Assembly: GCF_900105145.1 (NCBI RefSeq)
Contig: NZ_LT629752.1
Span: 1,274,001 to 1,338,000, forward strand
DNA from: Polaribacter sp. KT25b
GTDB lineage: Bacteria > Bacteroidota > Bacteroidia > Flavobacteriales > Flavobacteriaceae
Length of the DNA: 64,000 nucleotides
Direction of reading: 5' to 3'
Shown piece after piece: positions 34,546 to 43,587 of the stretch. Made by a program: the position numbers and the translations under genes. The notes beneath the pieces are model-generated. The model ran no database searches. It was not told the origin of the DNA and saw nothing but the letters and a program-made list of their open reading frames with translations. Position 1 is the first letter of the stretch; the number at the start of each line of letters is the position of its first letter.

Positions 34546-35274
34546 ATGAGAATACTAAAAAGTTTAGTAGTTGTAGTAGCAATAGCATCTTTGACTTCAT
34601 GTACAGGTCAAAAAGCTGATGTAAAATCTTTAGAAACAGAAATTGATTCTGCAAGTTATGCCTTAGGTATGGACATGGCGTTAAAAGTAAAAGCAAACTT
34701 TAGTGAAGCTAATACAGATTTATTTTTGCAAGGATATAGAAACGGAATGGATTCTACAAACCTATTAATTGCTGATAAAGATTTAAATAATTTTTTAAGA
34801 GATTTCTTTCAAAAACAACAGGTTGCTAAACAAAAAGAAATGCAAGAAAAAGCGGCTAAAGAGGCAGAGGTAAAGTTTGCTGATGTTAAAAAAGCAGGTG
34901 AAGATTTTTTAGCAGTAAATAAAACTAAAGAAGGAGTAATTACTACTGATAGTGGATTACAATATATCGTTTTAAAAGAAGGAAAAGGTGATTTAGTTTT
35001 ACCAACTTCAAAAATTAAAATTCATTATCATGGAACAACAATAGATGATCAAGTATTTGATAGCTCTGTTGATAGAAAACAACCTTACGAATCTAATGCA
35101 AATCAATTTATACCTGGTTTTAACGAAGCTTTAGCTTTAATGAATACTGGCGCAAAATATAGAGTATTTATTCCACAAGAATTAGCTTATGGAGTGCAAC
35201 AAAGAGGAGAATTAATTAAGCCTTTTTCTGCTTTAATTTTTGAAATAGAATTGTTAGAAATTATTAAAAAATAA
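34546..35274 (+). CDS. FKBP-type peptidyl-prolyl isomerase lipoprotein
   Basis: 242 residues. Lipobox SLTSC (Cys at about 19). An N-terminal helical dimerisation region of the FkpA/Mip kind (about 25-125; ALGMDMALKVKANF) precedes the FKBP domain (about 130-242; LPTSKIKIHYHGTTIDDQVFDSS, LAYGVQQ). It should assist folding of exported proteins. It lies between gldI and the cyclophilin-FKBP gene, with 8 bp and 0 bp gaps. Confidence 0.95.
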   Translation: MRILKSLVVVVAIASLTSCTGQKADVKSLETEIDSASYALGMDMALKVKANFSEANTDLFLQGYRNGMDSTNLLIADKDLNNFLRDFFQKQQVAKQKEMQEKAAKEAEVKFADVKKAGEDFLAVNKTKEGVITTDSGLQYIVLKEGKGDLVLPTSKIKIHYHGTTIDDQVFDSSVDRKQPYESNANQFIPGFNEALALMNTGAKYRVFIPQELAYGVQQRGELIKPFSALIFEIELLEIIKK

Positions 35275-36432
35275 ATGAAAAACGGTATTTACATTTTCTT
35301 AGCTTTTGTTTTATTATCTAGTTGTACCTCAGAAAAGTATAAGAACTTAAACGATGGTTTGTATGCAGAAATACAAACTAATAAGGGCGATATTTTTCTA
35401 GAGCTATATGCAGATGATGCACCAATGACAGTTGCTAATTTTGTCTCTTTAGCAGAAGGAACTAATAATAGAGTGTCTGATTCTTTTAAAGGGAAAAAAT
35501 ATTTTGATGGATTAACTTTTCATAGAGTTGTAGAAAACTTTATTATTCAAGGAGGAGATCCAACAGCAACAGGAACTGGAACTGCTGGTTATAGATTTGG
35601 AGATGAATTTACCAAAGATAAAGACGGTAGATTATTGCATGCTCATGATGATGCAGGAATTTTATCTATGGCAAATGGTGGGCCAGAAAGTAATGGTAGT
35701 CAGTTTTTTATTACACATAAAGCGATACCTCACTTAGACGGAAAACACACTGTTTTTGGTAAAACAACTATTGATAATCTACAATTAAATACCTTAAAAA
35801 AGCAAATAAAAGATTCTGTAAAACTTAAAAAAGCTATCGATTCTTTACGTATGGTTGTTGTGAATAATATACAACAAGCAGACACAATGCTTACTGTAAA
35901 AATAATTAGATTAGGAGAAAAAGCAACATCTTTTGATGCTGCTAAAGTTTTTGATGATGAGCTAATTAAATATGCAGAAAGTAAAAAAGAAAGAGAACAA
36001 AACGAAATTGATGCAGATATAGCTAGATATTCTAGATATTTAGAAGATAAAGCAGTTTTTTTAGCAGAAATGGGTGAATCTAAAGCTGTAAAAACAGAAT
36101 CTGGTTTGCGTATTTTAATGCTAAAGAAAAATCCGAAAGGAGAAAAAGTTGTAGATCACAAACCAATTAAAACTAATTTTACATTATATATTGCTGATGG
36201 CACAAAAATTCAATCTACAGAAGAAACTGGAGAGCCATTTGTGTTTCAGTTAAATGATGCAGATAAACCAATGATAACTGGTTTTGAAGAAGGAGTTGCT
36301 ACCTTAAGAGCAGGTGAAAAAGCTAGGCTTTTTATTCCTTATTATATTGGTTTTGGTGAAGCGAAATATGGACCTTTTCCAGCAAAATCCGATTTGGTTT
36401 TTGAAGTAGAAATCTTAGAAATTGGTAAATAA
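35275..36432 (+). CDS. Cyclophilin-FKBP fusion peptidyl-prolyl isomerase lipoprotein
   Basis: 385 residues with two isomerase domains. Lipobox LLSSC (Cys at about 17). A cyclophilin domain (about 30-205) has GLTFHRVVENFIIQGGDP and SNGSQFFITHKAIPHLDGKHTVFG. A helical linker (about 210-275) leads to a C-terminal FKBP domain (about 285-385; ITGFEEGVATLRAGEKARLFIPYYIGFGEAKYG). It is the third PPIase in a row with gldI. It begins at the base after the previous stop. The fusion is plausible as a multi-site folding helper at the envelope. Confidence 0.94.
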   Translation: MKNGIYIFLAFVLLSSCTSEKYKNLNDGLYAEIQTNKGDIFLELYADDAPMTVANFVSLAEGTNNRVSDSFKGKKYFDGLTFHRVVENFIIQGGDPTATGTGTAGYRFGDEFTKDKDGRLLHAHDDAGILSMANGGPESNGSQFFITHKAIPHLDGKHTVFGKTTIDNLQLNTLKKQIKDSVKLKKAIDSLRMVVVNNIQQADTMLTVKIIRLGEKATSFDAAKVFDDELIKYAESKKEREQNEIDADIARYSRYLEDKAVFLAEMGESKAVKTESGLRILMLKKNPKGEKVVDHKPIKTNFTLYIADGTKIQSTEETGEPFVFQLNDADKPMITGFEEGVATLRAGEKARLFIPYYIGFGEAKYGPFPAKSDLVFEVEILEIGK

Positions 36433-36433
36433 T

Positions 36434-36994
36434 TTGTTAGACTCACTTATACAGAAAGACAAAGAATTACTTATTTTCTTAAATAATTTAGGAAGTGAAC
36501 AATGGGATTCATTTTGGTTGATTATTACCAACCAATTTTCTTGGACTCCGTTGTTCCTTTTTATGTTCTATTTAATATTTAAAACCTTTGGATGGAAAAA
36601 AGGAGGTTTTGTAATAGTATCTCTTATTGTTTTAGTCGCTTTTTCAGATCAGTTTGTAAACTTAATTAAAAACTCTGTAGAAAGATTAAGACCAAATAAT
36701 GATCCTGAAATTAATCATTTATTGAGGCATTTAAAAAATCCACAAAGTTTTAGTTTTATTTCTGGTCACGCAACAACATCAACATTTTTCTCGGTATTTA
36801 TGATTCTTTTGCTAAGAGAAAATTATAAATACATTTACCTTATTTTATTTTTTCCATTATTTTTTGCGTATAGTAGATTGTACCTAGGTGTACATTATCC
36901 GTTAGATATTTCTCTAGGAATTTTAACTGGTATTTTACTGGCAAATGGATATTATTTTCTTTTTAAGAAGATTGATAAAAAACTATTTACTTAG
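36434..36994 (+). CDS. Membrane PAP2-family phosphatase
   Basis: About 186 residues from a TTG at 36434, just after the previous stop; a TTG at 36422 in the same frame would overlap it. Several membrane helices. PAP2 motifs: KNSVERLRP, SFISGHATTS and SRLYLGVHYPLD. It dephosphorylates lipid or isoprenoid phosphates (phosphatidic acid, undecaprenyl pyrophosphate) at the inner membrane. Substrate not determined. It ends the nrnA operon. Confidence 0.9.
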   Translation: MLDSLIQKDKELLIFLNNLGSEQWDSFWLIITNQFSWTPLFLFMFYLIFKTFGWKKGGFVIVSLIVLVAFSDQFVNLIKNSVERLRPNNDPEINHLLRHLKNPQSFSFISGHATTSTFFSVFMILLLRENYKYIYLILFFPLFFAYSRLYLGVHYPLDISLGILTGILLANGYYFLFKKIDKKLFT

Positions 36995-37338
36995 ACTTAG
37001 AGTGTCTAATTTAAAACATAATTTCATCAGCAAATAATAGTTTTATCAGGATATAAAAGTATAAGCTACTAATTAATTTTTACTTTATACTTAATTCTGA
37101 TTACGTCTTGTATTTTAAATTATAACTATAAATTCTTAGTTGTAATTTTAATAATTTCATTTTTATTTGCATAATTTTAGTTTTAAATAATTGATTTTTA
37201 GATAAATAAAATAATGTTGTTCCTTTTTTTAATTCGTTAAAAATTACTGTAGAATATATTCATTTTAATGGGGTTTTGTGTTAATTAAGTTGATAAAAAA
37301 CTTTAAATTTGCAGGATTAAAATTTTCAAAAAAAGCAG
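36995..37338. other. Non-coding region upstream of pheT
   Basis: 344 bp of AT-rich DNA with no open frame longer than about 25 codons and no clear hairpin terminator. The right end holds the pheT promoter box. Confidence 0.5.
37304..37311 (+). promoter_or_regulatory. Bacteroidota -7 promoter box for pheT
   Basis: TAAATTTG fits TAnnTTTG and lies 27 nt before the pheT ATG. A -33 element cannot be placed at the expected spacing. Confidence 0.5.
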
Positions 37339-39765
37339 ATGAAAATATCATACAATTGGTTACAACAATTTTTACAAATTAACTGGGAACCTACTATAAC
37401 AGGAGAGTTATTAACCGATTTAGGTTTAGAAGTTGAAGGAATCGAAACTAAAGAATCTATAAAAGGAAGTTTAAAAGGTATTGTTGTAGGTAAAGTTTTA
37501 ACTTGTATTCAGCATCCAAATGCAGACAGATTAAAAATAACTACTGTAGATTTAGGAGACGGTAATCCTTTACAAATTGTTTGTGGAGCTCCAAATGTTG
37601 CTGCTGGTCAAAAAGTACCTGTCGCTACAATTGGTACAACTTTATATGATGAAAAAGGCGAAGGTTTTAAAATTAAAAAAGGTAAAATTAGAGGAGAAGA
37701 AAGCCATGGAATGATTTGTGCCGAAGACGAATTGGGTCTAGGAAAAGGACATGACGGAATTCTAGTTTTAGATGAAAATATAAAAGAAGGAACAACTGCT
37801 GCAGAAGTTTTTAAAATAGAAACAGATTATGTTTTCGAAATTGGTTTAACGCCAAATAGATCTGATGCAATGAGCCATTTTGGTGTTGCTAGAGATTTAA
37901 GAGCTGGTTTAATTCAAAAAGGAAATAAATTAGAATTAATTTCTCCTTCTGTAAGTGATTTTCATGTAGATGAAAGAACGTTACGTTTTGATATAGAAGT
38001 TGAGGATAAAGAATTAATTCCTCGTTATTGCGGAATTGCGATTACAGATATTACTGTAAAAGATTCTCCAAAATGGATGCAAAATAGACTTAAAGCAATT
38101 GGTATTACGCCAAAAAATAATATTGTAGATATTACAAATTATGTGTTGCATGAGTTAGGGCAACCTTTACACGCTTTTGATGCTCAGAAAGTTAAAGGAA
38201 ATAAAATTATTGTAAAAACCTTAGAAGAAGGAACTAAATTTACAACGTTAGATGCTGTAGAAAGAACACTTTCTGCTGATGATATTATGATTTGTGATGG
38301 AGATTCTAATCCTCTTTGCATTGGTGGTGTTTTCGGCGGATTAAATTCTGGTGTTACAGAAAATACAACATCAATATTTTTAGAAAGTGCTTATTTTAAT
38401 CCGGTTTCGATTAGAAAAACTGCTAAAAGACACGCTTTAAATACTGATGCTTCTTTTCGTTTTGAACGCGGAATTGACATCAGCAGTACAGAATATGCTT
38501 TAAAAAGAGCAGCGTTATTAATTGAAAAATATGCAGGAGGAAAATTAGCTTCTGATGTTTCTGATTTTTATCCAGTAAAAGTTGAAGATTTTCAAGTGTT
38601 TTTCTCTTACGAAAATGCGTACAGATTAATTGGTCAAGAAATACCAAAAGATACTATAAAAAACATTTTAGCTTCTTTAGAAATTAAAATAAATAGTGAA
38701 ACCGAAAGCGGCTTAGGATTAACAATTCCTTCTTATAGAACAGATGTTCAGCGAGAAGCAGATATTATTGAAGAAATTTTACGTGTGTATGGCTATAATA
38801 ATATTGAGTTTTCTCATAAATTAAACACGTCAATTTCTTTCGATTCTAACAAAGTTACGAAGATTGAAAATGTGGTTGCAAATCAATTAAGTTCTTTAGG
38901 ATTTAATGAAACAATGGCAAATTCTTTAACAAAAGCATCTTATACAGATTTATCAGACAATTTAAATGATGAAGCTAATGTTGTAATGTTAAATCCTTTG
39001 AGTACAGATTTAGGCGTAATGCGTCAATCATTATTATTTAGTGGTTTAGAGTCTGTTTCTTATAACTTAAACAGAAAAAACAATTCTTTAAAATTTTATG
39101 AATTCGGTAAAACGTATCATAAATATAACGATAAATATCAAGAAGATAAGCATTTAACTCTTTTTATAACTGGTAACAGAACAAAAGAATCTTGGAAAAC
39201 AACTACTACAACTTCTGATTTCTTTTATGTAAAAGGAATTATTACAGCTGTTTTAAATAGATTAGGTATTAATAATTTAAAAACTACACCTACTAAAAGC
39301 GATATATTTTCAGAAGGAATCACTTTAAGTTTAGGGAAAATTAAATTAGTAGATTTTGGAGTTGTAAAACGTTCTCTTTTAAAAGAATTCGGAATTAAGC
39401 AAGAAGTTTTATTTGCTGATTTTAATTGGGAAAACGTTTTAAAATTATCAACAAAGAGAAATACTAAAGTTATAGAGTTATCTAAATTTCCATCAGTAAA
39501 AAGAGATTTAGCCTTATTGATTGATAGTAAAACTGAATTTAAACAAGTTTACAATTTAGCATTTCAATCAGAAAAAAGTTTATTAAAAGAAGTAGATTTA
39601 TTTGATGTTTATGAAGGCGATAAATTGCCAGATGGTAAAAAATCGTATGCAGTTAGTTTTGTTTTACAAGATGAAAAAAAGACTTTAGAAGACAAGCAAA
39701 TTGATAAAATAATGCAAAAATTACAGCAAACTTTCGAGAAGAACTTAGAAGCTGTTTTAAGATAA
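37339..39765 (+). CDS. pheT: Phenylalanyl-tRNA synthetase beta subunit
   Basis: 808 residues, normal length. Order: N-terminal tRNA-binding EMAP-like domain (about 45-150; VLTCIQHPNADRLKITTVDLG), B3/4 editing domain (about 210-395), B5 domain (about 400-475) and C-terminal ferredoxin-like anticodon-binding domain (about 715-808; FPSVKRDLALLID). With the alpha subunit (pheS, not in this window) it charges tRNA-Phe. Well-placed terminator after it. Confidence 0.97.
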   Translation: MKISYNWLQQFLQINWEPTITGELLTDLGLEVEGIETKESIKGSLKGIVVGKVLTCIQHPNADRLKITTVDLGDGNPLQIVCGAPNVAAGQKVPVATIGTTLYDEKGEGFKIKKGKIRGEESHGMICAEDELGLGKGHDGILVLDENIKEGTTAAEVFKIETDYVFEIGLTPNRSDAMSHFGVARDLRAGLIQKGNKLELISPSVSDFHVDERTLRFDIEVEDKELIPRYCGIAITDITVKDSPKWMQNRLKAIGITPKNNIVDITNYVLHELGQPLHAFDAQKVKGNKIIVKTLEEGTKFTTLDAVERTLSADDIMICDGDSNPLCIGGVFGGLNSGVTENTTSIFLESAYFNPVSIRKTAKRHALNTDASFRFERGIDISSTEYALKRAALLIEKYAGGKLASDVSDFYPVKVEDFQVFFSYENAYRLIGQEIPKDTIKNILASLEIKINSETESGLGLTIPSYRTDVQREADIIEEILRVYGYNNIEFSHKLNTSISFDSNKVTKIENVVANQLSSLGFNETMANSLTKASYTDLSDNLNDEANVVMLNPLSTDLGVMRQSLLFSGLESVSYNLNRKNNSLKFYEFGKTYHKYNDKYQEDKHLTLFITGNRTKESWKTTTTTSDFFYVKGIITAVLNRLGINNLKTTPTKSDIFSEGITLSLGKIKLVDFGVVKRSLLKEFGIKQEVLFADFNWENVLKLSTKRNTKVIELSKFPSVKRDLALLIDSKTEFKQVYNLAFQSEKSLLKEVDLFDVYEGDKLPDGKKSYAVSFVLQDEKKTLEDKQIDKIMQKLQQTFEKNLEAVLR

Positions 39766-39771
39766 ATTAAT

Positions 39772-39796
39772 AAGCTCCTTTTTAGGAGCTTTTTTT
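39772..39796 (+). terminator. Intrinsic terminator of pheT
   Basis: Stem AAGCTCCT with AGGAGCTT, loop of four T, then a T run. Lies 6 bp after the stop. Confidence 0.9.
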
Positions 39797-39809
39797 ATAT
39801 TTAAGAAAT

Positions 39810-40859
39810 ATGTACAAACTTATTATTAGACCCATTTTTTTTCTTTTTGATCCAGAGAAAATACATTATTTTACTTTTTATTTGATAAAATTTTTATGTA
39901 AGATTCCTTTTGTTTCTAATATTTTTAGAAGTTTATATCAAATAAATGATAAAAAATTAGAACGTACTTTATTTGGATTAAGTTTTAAGAACCCTGTTGG
40001 TTTAGCTGCTGGTTTTGACAAAAATGCAGTTTTATATAATGAGCTTGCAAACTTTGGTTTTGGTTTTATAGAAATAGGAACAGTAACACCTAAAGGACAA
40101 GTAGGAAATCCGAAGAAAAGATTATTTCGTTTAAAAGATGATCAAGGAATTATAAATAGAATGGGGTTTAATAACGAAGGTTTACAAACTGCAATTCAAC
40201 AATTAAAAAAGAATAAAGGCAAGGTTATTATTGGTGGAAATATTGGTAAAAACACACAAACTTTACCAGAAAATTATACAGCAGATTATCTTGAATGCTT
40301 AAAAGGTTTGCATCCTTATGTAGATTATTTTGTGCTAAATGTAAGTTGCCCAAATGTGGGAAGTCATGCAAAATTAAATGATAAAGACTATTTAGTAGAG
40401 TTGATTTCCGCTTGTCAGAAATTAAATAGTGAACTTTCTAAAACTAGTCAATCAAAATTAAAACCAATTTTGCTTAAAATTGCTCCGGATTTAAATAATC
40501 AGCAATTAGATGAAATTATAGAATTGGTTGCAGAAACTAAAATAGACGGAGTAATAGCTTCAAATACATCAACAAATAGAGATAATTTAAAAGTTTCTAA
40601 AGAACGTTTAGCTGCAATTGGTAATGGAGGCGTAAGTGGACAACCAATTAAAGATCAGAGCACGAAAGTGATTAAATATTTGGCAGATAATTCTAATAAA
40701 TCTTTTCCAATAATTGGAGTAGGAGGTATTCATTCTGAAAAAGATGCTTTAGAAAAAATTGAAGTAGGTGCAGATTTAGTTCAAATTTATACAGGTTTTA
40801 TTTATGAAGGACCAGGTTTAGTAAAAAGAATTAACAAAGCAATTTTAACAAATGGTTAA
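39810..40859 (+). CDS. pyrD: Dihydroorotate dehydrogenase, quinone-type
   Basis: 349 residues. The N-terminal extension (1-45, [25 protein letters not shown]) is the membrane-associated part of class 2 enzymes. FMN-barrel motifs: [37 protein letters not shown], and [28 protein letters not shown]. It oxidises dihydroorotate to orotate in pyrimidine synthesis and passes electrons to quinone. Oddity: the class 2 catalytic position, normally Ser in NxSSPN, is Cys (NVSCPN, C180), as in class 1 enzymes. Confidence 0.95.
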   Translation: MYKLIIRPIFFLFDPEKIHYFTFYLIKFLCKIPFVSNIFRSLYQINDKKLERTLFGLSFKNPVGLAAGFDKNAVLYNELANFGFGFIEIGTVTPKGQVGNPKKRLFRLKDDQGIINRMGFNNEGLQTAIQQLKKNKGKVIIGGNIGKNTQTLPENYTADYLECLKGLHPYVDYFVLNVSCPNVGSHAKLNDKDYLVELISACQKLNSELSKTSQSKLKPILLKIAPDLNNQQLDEIIELVAETKIDGVIASNTSTNRDNLKVSKERLAAIGNGGVSGQPIKDQSTKVIKYLADNSNKSFPIIGVGGIHSEKDALEKIEVGADLVQIYTGFIYEGPGLVKRINKAILTNG

Positions 40860-40896
40860 TTTGTTTTTCTGAACTGTTTTAGAATCTCATTAAAAT

Positions 40897-41511
40897 ATGA
40901 CAGAAACCCTTTTATCTTTTGCAATTGCAACAGCTATTTTAGCAATTTCTCCAGGTCCAGATAATATTTTTGTTTTAACACAAAGTATTGTAAATGGTAA
41001 AAAGTTTGGATTGGCAACTGTGTTTGGTCTAATTTCTGGTTGTTTAGTACACACAACTTTGTTGGCTTTTGGAGTTTCTGCAATTATAAAAGAATCAGAA
41101 AATTTATTTTTTTCGATTAAATTATTTGGTGCAATTTACTTATTATATTTAGCTTTTAAAGTCTATAAATCTGATGCTTCTATTCTTTTATCAGAAGAAA
41201 ATGTAGAAAAGAAAACTACTTTACAGCTGTTTAAACAAGGGTTTATTATGAATGTTTTAAATCCGAAAGTTTCTATTTTCTTTTTAGCTTTTTTTCCAGG
41301 GTTTTTATTTTCTGATAGTATTTCCACTGTAATTCAGTTTTATGTATTAGGACTTTTATTTATGTTAGTTTCATTAGTTATATTTTCTACAATCGCAATT
41401 TTAGCAGGAGTGATATCAGAAAAAATTAAAGAAAATAAAAATATTGGATTATATCTAAAATGGATTCAAATTATTGTTTTTGTATTAATTGCTGTTTTTA
41501 TTTTAATATAA
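40897..41511 (+). CDS. LysE/RhtB family amino-acid exporter
   Basis: 204 residues with six predicted membrane helices. The family start ISPGPDNIFVLTQSI and the middle FKQGFIMNVLNPKVSIFFLAFFPGF are typical. LysE-type transporters export amino acids or their derivatives from the cytoplasm. Substrate unknown. Probably follows pyrD in one transcript, 37 bp apart. Confidence 0.92.
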   Translation: MTETLLSFAIATAILAISPGPDNIFVLTQSIVNGKKFGLATVFGLISGCLVHTTLLAFGVSAIIKESENLFFSIKLFGAIYLLYLAFKVYKSDASILLSEENVEKKTTLQLFKQGFIMNVLNPKVSIFFLAFFPGFLFSDSISTVIQFYVLGLLFMLVSLVIFSTIAILAGVISEKIKENKNIGLYLKWIQIIVFVLIAVFILI

Positions 41512-41621
41512 TATAATTTTTAAGTTAATAAATCTTCTTTAATTTAATAAATAAAAATTCATTTTTCTTTATTAGATTATAAAATACATTGTCTATGACG
41601 TCTTTTAGCATTTCAAATTTG

Positions 41622-41629
41622 TACTTTTG
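41622..41629 (+). promoter_or_regulatory. Bacteroidota -7 promoter box for the MATE gene
   Basis: TACTTTTG fits TAnnTTTG, 22 nt before the GTG start at 41652. No -33 element is evident. Confidence 0.45.
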
Positions 41630-41651
41630 CAAACTGTAATAATTATAAAAA

Positions 41652-43043
41652 GTGAAAATAGTACAATATACATCAGAATTTAAATACAATCTAAAACTTG
41701 CTGCTCCTGTAATGTTAGGGATGTTGGGGCATACATTTGTTAGTTTTATAGATAATATTATGGTTGGTCAATTGGGAACCGCAGAATTGGCTGCTGTTTC
41801 TTTAGGAAATAGTTTTATGTTTATTGCCATGTCTATTGGTATTGGTTTTTCTACGGCAATAACTCCATTAATAGCAGAAGCAGATTCATCAGATAATTTA
41901 CAACAAGCAAGAGCTACCTATAAAAGTGGTTTATTTTTATGTACAACCTTGGGTATTGTACTTTTTTTGGGTGTTTTCTTTTCTAAACCTTTAATGTATT
42001 TAATGAAACAACCAAAAGAAGTTGTGGAATTGGCAATTCCGTATTTAGATTTGGTAGCATTTTCATTAATTCCTTTAGTTATTTTTCAGGCAATTAAGCA
42101 GTTTAGCGATGGAATGTCTATGACAAGATATCCTATGTATGCAACTTTATTGTCTAACGTTATTAATGTGGTGCTAAACTATTTACTGATTTTTGGTAAA
42201 TTCGGGTTTCCAGAAATGGGGATTGTGGGTGCAGCTTATGGTACCTTAGTTTCTAGATTGGTAATGGTTATTTACTTATGGTTATTATTACGATATAAAA
42301 AAAGGTCTGCGCAAATTGTAAAAAATATAAAATTCTTTGTTTTAGATATTTTAACGATTAAAAAAATTGTAAATCTAGGTTCTTTAAGTGCTATGCAAAT
42401 GCTTTTTGAAGTTGCTATTTTTACTGCAGCAGTATGGCTAAGTGGTACGTTGGGGAAAAACCCACAGGCAGCAAATCAAATAGCATTAAACTTATCTTCT
42501 ATGACATTTATGGTGGCAACCGGATTAAGTGTTGCTGCTATGGTTAGAGTAGGAAACCAGAAAGGATTACAGAGTTATAAAGAGCTACGTAGAATAGCAT
42601 TTTCTATCTTTTTATTAGGAGTATTGTTAGCAATGTTTTTTGCATTATTGTTCTTTATATTTCATAAAAATTTGCCTCATATGTATGTAGATTTAAAGGA
42701 TGTTACAAATTATATGGACAACATGGAAGTCGTTTCAATTGCGGCTAATTTATTGATTGCAGCTGCATTTTTTCAAATATCAGATAGTATACAAGTTGTT
42801 TTTTTAGGTGCTTTACGTGGTTTACAAGATGTTAAAGTCCCTACAATACTAACTTTTATTTCTTATTGGGTGGTTGGTTTTCCTGTTTCTTATTTTTTAG
42901 GAAGTGAAGAAATGTATGGAAGTTTTGGTATTTGGTTAGGCTTATTAGCAGGATTAACAACAGCTTCTATTTTATTATTTATCAGATTTAATTCATTAAC
43001 TTTAAAGTTGATTAAAGAGAAAGAAATTACAAACGAAATGTAA
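41652..43043 (+). CDS. MATE family efflux transporter
   Basis: 463 residues, GTG start. Twelve predicted membrane helices; the starts of the two halves read KLAAPVMLGMLGHTFVSFIDNIMVGQLGTAELAAVSLGNS and LGSLSAMQMLFEVAIFTAAVWLSGTLG. NorM-like antiporter exporting cationic compounds with Na+ or H+. The first good start is the GTG; no ATG in frame fits better. The small acidic gene 30 bp downstream is likely on the same transcript. Confidence 0.93.
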   Translation: MKIVQYTSEFKYNLKLAAPVMLGMLGHTFVSFIDNIMVGQLGTAELAAVSLGNSFMFIAMSIGIGFSTAITPLIAEADSSDNLQQARATYKSGLFLCTTLGIVLFLGVFFSKPLMYLMKQPKEVVELAIPYLDLVAFSLIPLVIFQAIKQFSDGMSMTRYPMYATLLSNVINVVLNYLLIFGKFGFPEMGIVGAAYGTLVSRLVMVIYLWLLLRYKKRSAQIVKNIKFFVLDILTIKKIVNLGSLSAMQMLFEVAIFTAAVWLSGTLGKNPQAANQIALNLSSMTFMVATGLSVAAMVRVGNQKGLQSYKELRRIAFSIFLLGVLLAMFFALLFFIFHKNLPHMYVDLKDVTNYMDNMEVVSIAANLLIAAAFFQISDSIQVVFLGALRGLQDVKVPTILTFISYWVVGFPVSYFLGSEEMYGSFGIWLGLLAGLTTASILLFIRFNSLTLKLIKEKEITNEM

Positions 43044-43073
43044 ACTTTTTATCAAAAAAATAAATAAAACAAA

Positions 43074-43301
43074 ATGAACTTACCTAAATTTTTATTAGCC
43101 GATAACAGCAATTTTCCTGATGATATTTTTGTGTTACACACAGAATTTCCTCGTTTTATTATCAATTTAAAAGATGATGAAATAGAATGGTTTGAAGATT
43201 TAACGGGAGAAAATGAAGAAGATATTGCTACAGAATTAGCCGATTTAATGGATAAAGCTGGTGCTTTTTATGATGAAGAAATGAAAGAGTATGATGAGTA
43301 A
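43074..43301 (+). CDS. Small acidic conserved protein of unknown function
   Basis: 75 residues, strongly acidic (many Asp and Glu; ends EEMKEYDE). No signal peptide or membrane helix. It follows the MATE gene by 30 bp. I do not recognise a domain; an acidic cytoplasmic protein of this size is often a conserved flavobacterial orphan. Confidence 0.75.
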   Translation: MNLPKFLLADNSNFPDDIFVLHTEFPRFIINLKDDEIEWFEDLTGENEEDIATELADLMDKAGAFYDEEMKEYDE

Positions 43302-43405
43302 TATTCGCTAACTTAATGCTGATATGATGTCCGTTTTAATGACTTATTTCAGTCGTTAGCGAAGTTGATTTTTTTAGTTATAAATACAACTGTATTTTAC
43401 TTAGT

Positions 43406-43413
43406 TATTTTTG
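43406..43413 (+). promoter_or_regulatory. Possible -7 box for a short ORF
   Basis: TATTTTTG fits TAnnTTTG, 15 nt before the ATG of the 43429-43536 ORF. Confidence 0.35.
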
Positions 43414-43428
43414 AAGACTAAATAATTT

Positions 43429-43536
43429 ATGGAAGTAAGGTTTTATAATATTTCTAAAACTAAAGAAGATTCTTCTGTAGTTATAAAAGTTATAAAAAAA
43501 AACCATATCAATTTTAAATTTGATATGGTTTTCTAA
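43429..43536 (+). pseudogene. Short ORF, perhaps the severed start of a larger gene
   Basis: 35 codons (MEVRFYNISKTKEDSSV...) end in a stop at 43534-43536. The start resembles the N-terminus of AraC-type or similar regulators, but too little remains to be sure. A promoter-like box precedes it and a terminator hairpin overlaps its last codons, so it may be transcribed. It may also be a short peptide gene. Low confidence. Confidence 0.3.
43500..43531. terminator. Intrinsic terminator, probably bidirectional
   Basis: Stem AAACCATATCAA with TTGATATGGTTT (12 bp), loop 8 nt, A run on the left and short T run on the right. It could end both the plus-strand genes and the minus-strand ppc gene. A second hairpin CGAAAAAG/CTTTTTCG lies at 43550-43571. 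Confidence 0.75.
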
Positions 43537-43587
43537 TTTTAAAGGTTAACGAAAAAGTATATTCTTTTTCGATGAAGAATCAATCTT

